A DNA stretch of 64,000 bases from positions 55,214-119,213 of the forward strand of contig NZ_JAKSYO010000068.1 in assembly GCF_022829635.1 (NCBI RefSeq), in the 5' to 3' direction. Of the stretch, positions 1 to 8,292 are shown one piece after another. Both the position numbers and the translations under genes were made by a program. The notes beneath the pieces are model-generated. The model searched no databases and was not told the origin of the DNA. It saw only the letters and a program-made list of their open reading frames with translations. How positions within the stretch are numbered: the stretch's first letter is position 1; the number at the start of each line of letters is the position of its first letter. The stretch comes from Methylobacterium sp. E-066. GTDB taxonomy: Bacteria > Pseudomonadota > Alphaproteobacteria > Rhizobiales > Beijerinckiaceae.

Positions 1-1
1 C

Positions 2-796
2 CTCGTGGCGGCGGTGTCGGAGGCCGCGCGCCCGGCGGCGCTCGGCCGGCTCGGCGCCGGGCTGTCGGCGGGGCGCATCCTCGGCTCGCTGGTGACGACC
101 GTCGGGATCTTCGGGACGGCCGCGCCTTTGATCGCGCTGGCGGCGAGCCCGTTGCTTCTGCTGGCCGCCCCCGACCTTGTCGGCCGCCCCAAGGCCAAGC
201 CGGCCGAAGCGCGGCGCGATGGAATCCTGCGCGCGGCCGCGCCGCTCATGGGAATCGCCTTCGCCCTGACGCTCGGTCTCGGTCAGATCCAGATCGTGCT
301 CGGCCTGTTCCTGCAGCAGCGCTTCGGCCTCGACGCGGCGGGTGCCGCGGGACTGGCCGGTGCGACCTTCGCCCTCGTCGCGGTGACGATGATCCTGACG
401 CAGCTGCTCCTGGTGCCGCGTCTCGGCCCGAACCTGCGGCGCAATCTCGGCCTCGGGCTCGCGGGCTTCGCGGCGGGCACCGGTTTGATCGCCTGTGCGC
501 CCGGAGCCTGGCTCGCCGTGCTCGGGGCCGTCCTGGCGGGCGCCGGCATCGCCCTGGCGACCCCGCACTACACCGCCGCCCTGGTCGCCCGGGTGCCCGT
601 GCAAGCCCAGGCCGCGGCTGCCGGCTGGCTCGCGAGCGTCCACGTGCTCGGCCAGGGGATCGGTGCCCTGTGCGGCGGCGCGGCGTTCCGGATCGCGCCC
701 GCGCTGCCGTTCTGGACCTGCGCGGCCCTGGGGCTCGCCCTGATCGCCGCCGCGGCGCGGCTTCGGCCGGACGATCCCCGTCATCAGGCCGCCTGA
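2..796 (+). CDS. MFS transporter, C-terminal part (cut by window edge)
   Basis: The reading frame is open to the first base of the window, so the gene begins upstream and only about 264 residues are visible. They form a series of hydrophobic segments rich in Ala, Leu and Gly, separated by short basic loops. One such loop, near residue 60, carries GRPKAKPAEARR, as in the central loop of major facilitator proteins. The last segments resemble the C-terminal half of drug/H+ antiporters. The substrate cannot be told. The stop overlaps the 3' end of the convergent MFS gene by 13 bases, so the two share no terminator space. Confidence 0.7.
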   Translation, partial: LVAAVSEAARPAALGRLGAGLSAGRILGSLVTTVGIFGTAAPLIALAASPLLLLAAPDLVGRPKAKPAEARRDGILRAAAPLMGIAFALTLGLGQIQIVLGLFLQQRFGLDAAGAAGLAGATFALVAVTMILTQLLLVPRLGPNLRRNLGLGLAGFAAGTGLIACAPGAWLAVLGAVLAGAGIALATPHYTAALVARVPVQAQAAAAGWLASVHVLGQGIGALCGGAAFRIAPALPFWTCAALGLALIAAAARLRPDDPRHQAA

Positions 797-2034
797 CCGG
801 CGCGGCCGGGCCCGAGCAGGCGGACGGTCGCCACGGTGGCGAGGCCGGAGAGCAGTGTCGCGAGACCGAACAGGGCGCCGTAGCCGAGGAGGTCGGCGAG
901 CTTGCCCGAGATCAGCGCGCCGATGAGGTAGACCGCGAGCTGTGCGCAGGCGAGGATCGTGAAGTCGGTGCCCGGCTGCTCCGCCGAGGACACCGCCATG
1001 AACAGGCTGTAGAGCGCCACGATCTCCATGTAGCGGATCAGGGTCTGGAACCCGGCCGCGCCGAAGAGCGGCCCCAGGCCGACCACGGCCCCGAGGGCAT
1101 GTGCCGCGAACAGGGCGAAGCACAGGGTCCGCATTCCGCCCAGCAGGCCGAGGGTCGCGGCCGTGCCGTAGCGGCGGACCAGCAGCGCCGCGATGCCGGA
1201 GCCGGCGAGCCCCGCCGTCATCGCCGAGACGCCGGACAGGTAGCCGATCTGGTCGAGGGGCACGCCCGCATCGACGAGGTAGGCCCCCTCCATCGCCTTC
1301 ACCAGCCCCTCGCTCACCCGGTAGGTGAGCGCGACCCAGAGGATGGTGCGCACCTCGGGCCGCCGCAGGAACGCCCGGATCGAGGGGCGCGGCGCGACGG
1401 CGCCGGTCTCGGGGCCCCCCTCGCGCATAGCGAAGGCGGCAAACAGCGGCGGAACCGAGAAGGCGGCCGCGGTCAGCAGCATGCCGGCCCAGCCGACATG
1501 GTGGTAGAGGACGAGGCTCAGCGTACCGCCGACCACCACCCCGAGGGCGACCGAGCCGCCCTGTATGGCGTTGCCGACGGCGCGATCTTCCGGCCGCAGC
1601 CGTTTCACGGCGTAGCCGTCGGTGGCGATGTCCTGCGTCGCGATCAGCAGCGCGGCGAGGAAGCCGATCCCGATGATCCCGGGCACGTTGGTCGGGCCGA
1701 GCGGCAACATCGCGAGGATGCAGCCGATCACGCCGATCTGGGTCAGCACCACCCAGCCCGCCCGGTGTGCGCGCGCGAAGGGCCGCACCCGGTCGATCAG
1801 CGGCGCCCAGAGGAATTTCAGGACGAGGGGCAGGAACAGGAGGCTCAGGTAGCCGATCGCCGCCCGGGATACGCCGGACTCGCGCATGATCGGCGGCAGC
1901 GCCGCGGCGATCAGGTAGGAGGGGATCGCCTGCGCCATGTAGAGGGCGGCGAGCACCGCGAAGAGCGACATCCGCTCGCGGCGGCCTGCGGCCGGAGCGG
2001 CCACGGCGGTGGGGACCGAGGGGGCGGCGCTCAT
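784..2034 (-). CDS. MFS permease, RhtX/FptX (AmpG-like) siderophore-uptake type
   Basis: A 416-residue inner-membrane protein with about 12 predicted transmembrane segments after a short Ala/Pro-rich N-terminus. The first segment with LYMAQAIPSYLIAAALPPIMRE and the motif FLAALLIATQDIATDGYAV are typical of the AmpG-like branch of the major facilitator family, which includes the single-component siderophore permeases RhtX and FptX. Its ATG overlaps the stop of the preceding small gene (ATGA), and the TonB receptor lies just upstream. This suggests a three-gene operon in which the receptor brings a ferric chelate into the periplasm and this permease takes it into the cytosol. The siderophore role is inferred from context; a muropeptide permease remains possible. 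Confidence 0.72.
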   Translation of the reverse strand: MSAAPSVPTAVAAPAAGRRERMSLFAVLAALYMAQAIPSYLIAAALPPIMRESGVSRAAIGYLSLLFLPLVLKFLWAPLIDRVRPFARAHRAGWVVLTQIGVIGCILAMLPLGPTNVPGIIGIGFLAALLIATQDIATDGYAVKRLRPEDRAVGNAIQGGSVALGVVVGGTLSLVLYHHVGWAGMLLTAAAFSVPPLFAAFAMREGGPETGAVAPRPSIRAFLRRPEVRTILWVALTYRVSEGLVKAMEGAYLVDAGVPLDQIGYLSGVSAMTAGLAGSGIAALLVRRYGTAATLGLLGGMRTLCFALFAAHALGAVVGLGPLFGAAGFQTLIRYMEIVALYSLFMAVSSAEQPGTDFTILACAQLAVYLIGALISGKLADLLGYGALFGLATLLSGLATVATVRLLGPGRAGQAA

Positions 2035-2393
2035 GCCAGGTAGGTCCGGACAGTGGTCCGCGCGGCGGCCTCGTCCGGCGCGATTGCGATCGGGAAGGTC
2101 CAGAGCCGGCGGAACACGTCGGCGCTTGCCTCCTCGAAGCCCGGCCGCACGATCACGAGGCCGCGGCAGCGCCGGTCGAGATCGGCGCGGGTGCGCTTGA
2201 ACCAGAGGGCCTGGGCCCGCTCGGCGGCGGCCGAGAGCTTGCCGATGCCGCCGAGTACCAGGATCAGGGCGAACGGCGCGGACCGGGCCCCGACCTGCTC
2301 CAGGGCGTCGAGATAGGCGGTCTCGTCGCCGGGCTCGGGCGGCCCGAGATAGCGCAGGACCATGAGGTTGCCGGTCTCTTCGAGGTCGACCAT
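2031..2393 (-). CDS. Small protein of unknown function in the TonB-receptor operon
   Basis: A 120-residue soluble protein lying two bases after the receptor stop codon and overlapping the permease start by four bases, so it is almost certainly translated with both. The alternation of hydrophobic strands (FALILVLGG, GLVIVRPG) with helices is reminiscent of small STAS or SpoIIAA-like folds, but no diagnostic motif was found. Its position suggests a cytosolic accessory role in siderophore or metal uptake. No function is assigned. Confidence 0.6.
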   Translation of the reverse strand: MVDLEETGNLMVLRYLGPPEPGDETAYLDALEQVGARSAPFALILVLGGIGKLSAAAERAQALWFKRTRADLDRRCRGLVIVRPGFEEASADVFRRLWTFPIAIAPDEAAARTTVRTYLA

Positions 2394-2395
2394 CC

Positions 2396-4615
2396 TCAGA
2401 AGGTCCGGCGATAGCCGACGGTGACGGTGCGCCCGAGCCCGTAGACGGTCAGGTTGCGCACCGAGGTCGCGGTCGGATTCCAGTAGGCGCGGTCGAACAG
2501 GTTGTCGACGGAGGCGTAGAGCTCGCCCCCTGCGAGCGGCGCGCCGACCGCGGCGTTCACCGTGAACGCGTCCTTGAGGCGGTAGCGGGTTCCGACAAGG
2601 TCGATGCGGGCGTCGCGGCCGCTGAAGCCCTCGCCCTCCACCCGGAGCGAGACGCCGTTCGCGAACAGGTAGGTCCCCGAGACCGTGCCGTGGAAGGGCG
2701 CGCCGATGCGGTTGTTCGGGAGGTAGCTGTCGAGGCGACCGTCCTTGTTGGTGTCGTAGCGGCCCTCGCGGTAGCCGAGCACGGTGCCGAGGCTCAGCTG
2801 CTCGGTGACCTGCGCGTTCCCGGTGAACTCGACGCCGTAGATCATCTCCTTCTGCTGGCTCAGCCGGTTGGTGAGCGGGTCGAAGGTCGTGCCGTCGTCA
2901 GAGGTCGAGACGAAGCCGCCGAGGCTGCCGGAGAAGATCCCGCTCCGGCCGCGGATGCCGAAATCGTAGGAGTTCACAATCTGGGCCTGCGGGGCGATGC
3001 TGGAATACGCGATAGTGGTGCCCGCCGGCAGGCAGAACGGACGGGTGATCGGGCAGGCATAGGCCAGCGACAACCCGGCCCGCCGCGTGAAGGCGCCGAT
3101 ATCGGCGAGCGCGTAGCCCTGGCTGAACCCGCCGTAGAGATCGATGCCCGGTAGGAGGTTGAAGGTCGCGCCGGCGTTGAAGGTCGGGGCTGAGTAGGAG
3201 AACTTGCCGCCGGTGACGTTGAGGGCCGGCAGCACGAAGGTCGAGTAACCCAGCGCGTTGCGCGCCGCGCTCGCCGCGAAGGTCGTCGGCCGGGTGAAGC
3301 CCGCCACGTCGAGGTCGAAGTGCTCGTAGCGCATGCCGGCGCGCACGGTCAGCCGCTCGCCGATGGGCAGCTGGAGCAGGGCGAAGCCGGCATAGCTGTT
3401 CTGCTGCAGAGGCGTGAACACGTCAGAGCCGTCCCGCGCCCGCTGGCGGGTGGATTCGGTGATCACGTCGGAGCCCCAGGTCAGCTTCATCCCGGGCAGG
3501 AGGGCGCTGAGATCCGTATCGAGGGTGAGGTTGACACCGCCGCGCTCGGTCGCGAGCGCGGTCTGGTTGGCGAGGCTCGTGGGCGCGGTCGGGTTGAACG
3601 AGTAGGTGACGAACGGGTTCGCCGGATAGGCGAACTGCGTATAATTGAAGCGCTTGTTGATGTCGTTGTAGAATCCGAGGATCGAGAGGCTGCCGAGCGG
3701 CGTATCCCGGTCCGTATAGCGCAGGTAGAGCGAGCGCGTATCCTCGGCGACCGGCAGGCCGATATAGGGCTGCGCGTAGTTCGGCCGGGCGAAGGCCCCG
3801 CTGTAATCGGTCAGGTAGCGCGGATCCTGGTTGAGCAGGATCTGGGTGAGGCCGAACTCGACGCGCTTGGCGAGGTCGAGGTCGTAGCCGAGCCGCAGGT
3901 TGATGTTGCCGAGCTGGAAGCGGTCGCCGCCGCCCTGGCCGAGCTGGCCGTCCGAGGGCAGTTCCCGGCCCTTGCCGTCATAGGTGCGGGTGGCGAACCG
4001 GCCGGAGCCGGTGAAGGCGTAATCGACGCCGTCCGGCACCTTGCCGGTCACGCTGATCGAGGTTTCGGGCGCGACGCCGTGGACCGGATCGGCCGTGAAG
4101 GTCCGGATCGCCGTGTTGACGGTGACGACCGGGGCCCCGTCCGTCGGGCGCCGGGTGATGAAGTTGACGGTGCCGCCGGTGGCGCCCGCGCTGTAGAGGC
4201 TGGAGGCACCGGCCACCACCTCGATCCGCTCCACCGAATTCAGGTCGATCAGGTTGAGGATGCGCGAGACGTCGCGCAGCGGCGTGTTCACCGGCACGCC
4301 GTCGATCAGGACCAGGAGATTGCGGCCCCGGAAGCTCTCGGAGGCGCTGGAGATCGTGCCGTTCGGCACCGAGAAGCCCGGCACCAGCTTCGAGAGCACC
4401 GCCGAGGGGTTCGGGGTCAGGGCGAGCTGCTGGCGGATCTGGTCGCGATCGACGACCTGGACGCTCTGCGGCACGTCCTCGATCCGGCGCGGCGCGCGGG
4501 TGGCCGTCACGGAGATCTCGTCGAGGGCGACGGCGGGGGCCGCCGTCTCGGCCCGAGCCGCGCCGGCCAGGGCCGTCCCCGCACCGAGGATCGCGACGAG
4601 ACGAAGCGTACGCAT
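2396..4615 (-). CDS. TonB-dependent outer-membrane receptor (siderophore type)
   Basis: About 739 residues from the ATG at 4615, with a purine-rich AGGGGTGGG upstream. An in-frame GTG at 4630 is the alternative start. A signal peptide ending near GAARAE is followed by a TonB-box-like stretch EISVTATRAP. Next comes a plug domain of about 120 residues (DVPQSVQVVDRDQI, VLIDGVPVN, SVERIEVVAGASSLYSAGA, GGTVNFITRRP) and a 22-strand-type barrel ending in the aromatic C-terminus GYRRTF. It should bind a ferric chelate outside the cell and pass it inward using TonB energy. It leads an operon with the small gene and the RhtX-like permease, and is divergent from an AraC regulator, as in rhizobactin-type uptake loci. 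The ligand is unknown. Confidence 0.88.
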   Translation of the reverse strand: MRTLRLVAILGAGTALAGAARAETAAPAVALDEISVTATRAPRRIEDVPQSVQVVDRDQIRQQLALTPNPSAVLSKLVPGFSVPNGTISSASESFRGRNLLVLIDGVPVNTPLRDVSRILNLIDLNSVERIEVVAGASSLYSAGATGGTVNFITRRPTDGAPVVTVNTAIRTFTADPVHGVAPETSISVTGKVPDGVDYAFTGSGRFATRTYDGKGRELPSDGQLGQGGGDRFQLGNINLRLGYDLDLAKRVEFGLTQILLNQDPRYLTDYSGAFARPNYAQPYIGLPVAEDTRSLYLRYTDRDTPLGSLSILGFYNDINKRFNYTQFAYPANPFVTYSFNPTAPTSLANQTALATERGGVNLTLDTDLSALLPGMKLTWGSDVITESTRQRARDGSDVFTPLQQNSYAGFALLQLPIGERLTVRAGMRYEHFDLDVAGFTRPTTFAASAARNALGYSTFVLPALNVTGGKFSYSAPTFNAGATFNLLPGIDLYGGFSQGYALADIGAFTRRAGLSLAYACPITRPFCLPAGTTIAYSSIAPQAQIVNSYDFGIRGRSGIFSGSLGGFVSTSDDGTTFDPLTNRLSQQKEMIYGVEFTGNAQVTEQLSLGTVLGYREGRYDTNKDGRLDSYLPNNRIGAPFHGTVSGTYLFANGVSLRVEGEGFSGRDARIDLVGTRYRLKDAFTVNAAVGAPLAGGELYASVDNLFDRAYWNPTATSVRNLTVYGLGRTVTVGYRRTF

Positions 4616-4630
4616 GATTGTCAGACCCAC

Positions 4631-4813
4631 CCCTGCGCGTCCGCGTTGGAACGCCGTCCGAACCTGCCGAACCCTCTCTTGCGCGTAGAACGCACAAGAG
4701 GATCGCTCGACGTCCAGTTTAAAACTTGTCTAATTTAATATCAGATCGCTTTCGGATGCCGGGACGCCCAGTCGAAGACGGAACAACTCTCGACATCGCC
4801 ATGGGGCTCTAGC
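4631..4813. promoter_or_regulatory. Divergent promoter region between the TonB receptor and the AraC regulator
   Basis: This 183-bp gap has an AT-rich core at about 4716-4745 in otherwise GC-rich DNA. The core includes the 11-bp palindrome AGTTTAAAACT at 4716-4726. It must hold the promoters for the leftward receptor operon and probably the rightward regulator, and the palindrome is a candidate operator. No convincing -35/-10 pair or Fur box was recognised. Confidence 0.4.
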
Positions 4814-5830
4814 ATGGTGATCTCAGATCAGCTTGGACTCTGGCGCGATCGCGTGCGGACTGCTGCGCAGCCACACGGTGATCGGGGGGGCGATGATGGA
4901 ACAACCATGCTCGGCACCGCGATGACCGCGCCGCCGCGCTCCGCATCCGGTGATGCGGCAGGGGGCGCGGTCCCGCGGACGGTCGAAGGCCCCGATTCCA
5001 TCCCGTTCCGGGGTCGGACGGCGATCCGCCTCGTCCCGGATCTCGGCATCGCCTCGGTGTTCGAGCCGTCCCGGCGCTGGCGCGACGAGGGTCCGGGCGA
5101 ACGCCTGCTGCTGGTGCGGCCCGCGGTCGGACGCCTCCAGGTGACCTTGGGGGGCCGCAGCGTCGCCTGCTGCTCGCGAGACGCGCTGCTCGTTGCCGCG
5201 AGCCGGGGCGCGGTCTTCGACGCGCTGGGCGTCGACCGGATCGACCTCCTGGCGATCGAGCGGGATCGGCTGACCGGCCCGCTCGCCGCGCTGGAGACCG
5301 GGCTCGTCCGGCGGATCGGCCGGGACCATCCCGGCCTGCAGACCCTGACCGTCTACGGGGCGAGCCTCCTGCGGGGGCTGATCCCGGTCGGATCCGCCGG
5401 CATCGCGGACCTCGTCCGCGCGCATCTCGCCGAGCTCCTCGCCTTCACGGTGCGCGAGCCAGCCCCCGTGATGGTCTCGCCCGGCCTGAGCCGGCGCGAT
5501 CTGCGGATCCAGGCGCTCAAGGCCGAGGTCGAGCAGCGCCTCGGCCGGCCGGACCTGAGCCTGGAGGCGGTCGCGCAGGCGCAGCAGATCTCCAGCCGGC
5601 AGGTCCAGGCGATGTTCCAGGCGGAGGGCGAGACCTTCTCGGGCTTCGTCCTCGGCCGCCGCCTCGACCGGGCGATGCAGCGCCTCACCGATATCGAGGA
5701 CGCCCGGCCCGTCAGCGCCATCGCCTTCGATGTCGGGTTCGGCGACCTGTCCTACTTCAACCGCACCTTCCGCAAGCGCTTCGGCCTGACGCCCTCAGAG
5801 GTCCGCCGGTCGGGCAGGGCCGCCGAGTGA
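4814..5830 (+). CDS. AraC-family transcriptional regulator
   Basis: Up to 338 residues. The N-terminal 30 residues are poorly conserved in style, and an in-frame ATG at 4907 is a credible alternative start. The C-terminal ~100 residues are a clear AraC/XylS DNA-binding domain: first helix-turn-helix SLEAVAQAQQISSRQVQAMFQ, second ending VSAIAFDVGFGDLSYFNRTFRKRFGLTPSEVR. The N-terminal ~200 residues are a ligand-sensing domain without a recognised motif. It is divergent from the TonB receptor, the usual place for a regulator such as RhrA or PchR that activates siderophore uptake when the ligand is present. That specificity is an inference from context. Confidence 0.85.
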   Translation: MVISDQLGLWRDRVRTAAQPHGDRGGDDGTTMLGTAMTAPPRSASGDAAGGAVPRTVEGPDSIPFRGRTAIRLVPDLGIASVFEPSRRWRDEGPGERLLLVRPAVGRLQVTLGGRSVACCSRDALLVAASRGAVFDALGVDRIDLLAIERDRLTGPLAALETGLVRRIGRDHPGLQTLTVYGASLLRGLIPVGSAGIADLVRAHLAELLAFTVREPAPVMVSPGLSRRDLRIQALKAEVEQRLGRPDLSLEAVAQAQQISSRQVQAMFQAEGETFSGFVLGRRLDRAMQRLTDIEDARPVSAIAFDVGFGDLSYFNRTFRKRFGLTPSEVRRSGRAAE

Positions 5831-5991
5831 GAAAAGTTTGAACTGCCGGAGCGCCCGCGTTGGCGGACGCCCGGTGCATGGGCAGCGAGAAGCTTCTCGG
5901 AGCCTGTTTTACCGCGATCCGTCTGGTGCGTCGAGCTCTACGGCCTCGACATTCAGGTCATGACCCCGGCGCAGACGCGCCGCGGGCCCCC

Positions 5992-6120
5992 TCAAAAGCG
6001 CAGCTGCATGCATGCGGTCCCGGCATGCGAGCGGAGGTTGCCTCCGATCTGGCCCCGATACTCGCCGGTCACCGCGATGCCGGCGCCGAGGCTGATCTGG
6101 AAGCCCAGCCCTGCAATCAT
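5992..6120 (-). pseudogene. Relic of an autotransporter beta-barrel C-terminus
   Basis: An in-frame stretch of 42 codons from an ATG at 6120 to a TGA at 5992 reads like the last strands of an autotransporter barrel: MIAGLGFQISLGAGIAV, then GEYRGQIGGNLRSHA, ending in MQLRF. Pattern rules seen in this family are met: the aGl..rlspga..g..Y.Gq.g spacing and a terminal Phe. Upstream codons (VTDAA) may also belong to it, but the passenger and most of the barrel are absent, so this is a remnant. Its ATG overlaps the stop of the small gene at 6117, which may simply mark the junction. Confidence 0.55.
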
Positions 6121-6326
6121 CGCAGCGTCGGTGACTCGCCGGCCTTCAGATGACGATCCTCGCCCTCGGGACCGCCGAGGGAAACATGCGAATTCAGGCG
6201 CCCGAGATGTTCGAAGACGTGCTCGAAGGCACGGGTGACCGCCTCGTCGAAGGAGCCGTCGCGCTGGCCCTGTGAAGCTTTCAGGGCGCGGAGGAGGTCC
6301 TGGTGTTTCTCGTGGTCGCTCGACAT
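6117..6326 (-). CDS. Small acidic protein, 69 residues, unknown
   Basis: The ATG at 6326 is preceded by a strong Shine-Dalgarno AGGAGG about seven bases upstream, which sets the start well inside a longer open frame. The product is 69 residues, begins MSSDHEKHQDLLRALK, is hydrophilic and probably mainly helical, and has no signal peptide. No family was recognised. It lies in a decayed area between an autotransporter relic and a truncated gene, so it may itself be a survivor of a larger locus. Confidence 0.55.
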   Translation of the reverse strand: MSSDHEKHQDLLRALKASQGQRDGSFDEAVTRAFEHVFEHLGRLNSHVSLGGPEGEDRHLKAGESPTLR

Positions 6327-6405
6327 ATCGTTCCTCCTACTGATCCTAGCGCCAGCGAGGGGCCAAGCACTGGTGTCGGCATCGGTTCCTGCCGCCGACC
6401 TGTGG

Positions 6406-6891
6406 CTAACGTTTTGCTGATGCCGCGACCGTGTTCTTGGCGATCCAGACCGCGAGCGGGATTTCCGTGAGCGGGCGATCACCGAGGAGTTAGCGGGCGA
6501 CCAGTGCGAAGGCGATGCATTCCTCGCCTTCGACTTCGTCTCCGGCCGCTTTGGCGGTCCATGCGAGACGCTCGGCCCAGCGCACCCGCCGCGCAAGAAT
6601 GATGTCCCTCAGGACGGCCTCCTCGTGCTGCTTTTTGGTGCCGGGCGTGGCGTCGCTCGGCTCGAACCACGATTGAAGGAACGCGTACGCCTTCGGCCAC
6701 AGCTTCGAAGCGGCGAGTGCCGCCGCGACGGCCTGCGCCGACTGCCGTTCGGCGGGGACATCGGCGAGCAGTGCCGCGATGAGCGTTTCCGTGTCCAACC
6801 GATCCGATCGGATTTGGCCGGCGCTCACAGCCTCGAGACGTAGAGGCGGCGTCGCCGATCGATCCGGCGATTCAGAGATCGGACCAATCAT
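6406..6891 (-). pseudogene. Hypothetical gene interrupted by an in-frame TAA
   Basis: From the ATG at 6891 (GGGAG seven bases upstream) an open frame of 133 codons reaches a TAA at 6490-6492. Beyond that stop the same frame stays open for 27 more codons, reading LLGDRPLTEIPLAVWIAKN and on to a TAG at 6406-6408, with strongly G/C-biased third positions. The simplest reading is a GAA/GAG to TAA nonsense change that removed the last 28 residues of a protein of about 161 residues. The visible part is soluble, with HEEAVLRDIILARRVRWAERLAW. No family was recognised. The 133-residue form could still be the natural protein. Confidence 0.5.
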
Positions 6892-7244
6892 TTTTTGCTC
6901 CCGTGGCGCCAGCCCGAGACGATCTTCCTTGTGAACGCCCGGTCGCCGATCCCCACCGCTTCACAGAAGGAAATGTTTGCTGGAATGGGCGAGCGGGTGA
7001 CCGTCCATAATCCCGACACCGGCCCATTAGCCCCGAAGCGAGCCGACCTGATCGCTCTTCCCAGCTACATGAGCCGATTCTGCGCGGTCCTTACGCGCCG
7101 AACGGGCCACAGGAGAGGTTGGGCCGTGACACCCTGATCCGATACCAGGGGCGACGGACCGGGATGTATCGACGACGGCCGGTGACAGGCGTCCAAGCCA
7201 CCCGCTCGAGACCGAGATAGTCGTGCAGGGTCGGGCCGAGCAGG
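6892..7244. other. Intergenic stretch without a recognised gene
   Basis: 353 bp between the interrupted gene and the LLM monooxygenase. Short open frames exist on both strands but none has a ribosome binding site, a family signature or a plausible composition. No hairpin with a T-run and no clear promoter was seen. Confidence 0.4.
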
Positions 7245-8288
7245 TCAGCGGACGCGCGGGAGGATGTGCTCGGCGAACCGGCGCATCTCGGCCTCGAAGG
7301 GCTGGAACTGCAGCATGAACAGGTCGATGCCGGCCGCGTGGAAGGCGCGGATCCGGGCCGCCACGGTCTCGTAGCTGCCGACCAGACCAGCAGCGGTGCC
7401 GCCGTTGGTGCCGACGTGGCGGGTCGCCGCCGCGTCAACCTTGGCGAACATGACGCTCGCCGTATCGGTCCGGGCACGGGTATCGGCGCGCAACGCAGCG
7501 TCGCGCTGCGCCAGGGCGAGGAGGCGGGCGTGCTCGGCCTGCGCCGCCGCGTCGGTCTCGCGGGCGATGACGAAGGCCGAGAGCCCGTAGCGCAACGGCC
7601 CGTTGGCCGCTGGCCGGCGGGCCACGTCGGCGATCAGCCCGCGGACATCCTCGACCGGCTGGCCGTTGATGAACCAGACATCGGCGTGGTCCGCCGCCAG
7701 CGCCCGGGCCGGCTCGGATTCGCCGCCCAGATAGATTTTTGGTCGTGGCCGATAGGTGCCGGCGGGGCGAAGCTGGTACTCCTCGACCTGGAAATGCGCG
7801 CCCGAAAAGGTGACGCGCTCGCCGCGCATCAGCCGGTCCACCAGGCCGATCCACTCGCGCCCGTAGGCGTAGCGGTCGTCATGGGCGGGGAACGGCAGGC
7901 CGGCCCGCTCGAACTCGGCCCGGTTCCAGGCATTCACGAGGTTCAGGGCGAAGCGACCGCCGCTGACGTGTTCGATCTGCAGCGCCATCTTGGCGAGCAC
8001 CACCGGGTGGTAGAGCCCCGGCTTGATCGCCGCGATGATCTCGATCCGCGTCGTCAGCGCCGCCAGGGCGGAAGCGGCGGTCCAGGCTTCGAGCTGGTCG
8101 CGGCCGGCGTCGTAGGGGTTCATCGTATGCTGGGCGACCAGCACCGAATCGAAGCTCAGGGCCTCTGCCTCAAGGACAAGGGCGCGGTTGCGCTCCCAAC
8201 TCGCGTCGTCCGGCTCGTCGGGATCGTGATGGGCGGCCCGGGAGCCGTGGACGGCGGCCCAGATGCCGAAGCGGGGTGCGTCGGCCAT
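7245..8288 (-). CDS. LLM-class flavin-dependent monooxygenase, SfnG/SsuD-like
   Basis: A 347-residue luciferase-like monooxygenase. Features of the family are FDSVLVAQHT near residue 47, TTRIEIIAAIKPG near 80, QIEHVSGGRFALNLVNAWN near 105, YLGGESEPARALAADHADVWFING near 185-210, and the closing LFMLQFQPFEAEMRRFAEHILP. The ADVWFINGQP pattern and the length are closest to the dimethylsulfone/alkanesulfonate group, which uses FMNH2 and O2 to cleave C-S bonds and release sulfite or sulfinate. It starts four bases after the stop of the substrate-binding protein upstream, so the two form an operon. The exact substrate is unknown, and no flavin reductase gene is visible nearby. Confidence 0.82.
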   Translation of the reverse strand: MADAPRFGIWAAVHGSRAAHHDPDEPDDASWERNRALVLEAEALSFDSVLVAQHTMNPYDAGRDQLEAWTAASALAALTTRIEIIAAIKPGLYHPVVLAKMALQIEHVSGGRFALNLVNAWNRAEFERAGLPFPAHDDRYAYGREWIGLVDRLMRGERVTFSGAHFQVEEYQLRPAGTYRPRPKIYLGGESEPARALAADHADVWFINGQPVEDVRGLIADVARRPAANGPLRYGLSAFVIARETDAAAQAEHARLLALAQRDAALRADTRARTDTASVMFAKVDAAATRHVGTNGGTAAGLVGSYETVAARIRAFHAAGIDLFMLQFQPFEAEMRRFAEHILPRVR

Positions 8289-8292
8289 TGCC

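Noticed and set aside
5860..6238. Plus-strand small open frames after the AraC gene
   Set aside because: No ribosome site. The opposite strand carries a better explained autotransporter relic and a small gene with strong Shine-Dalgarno.
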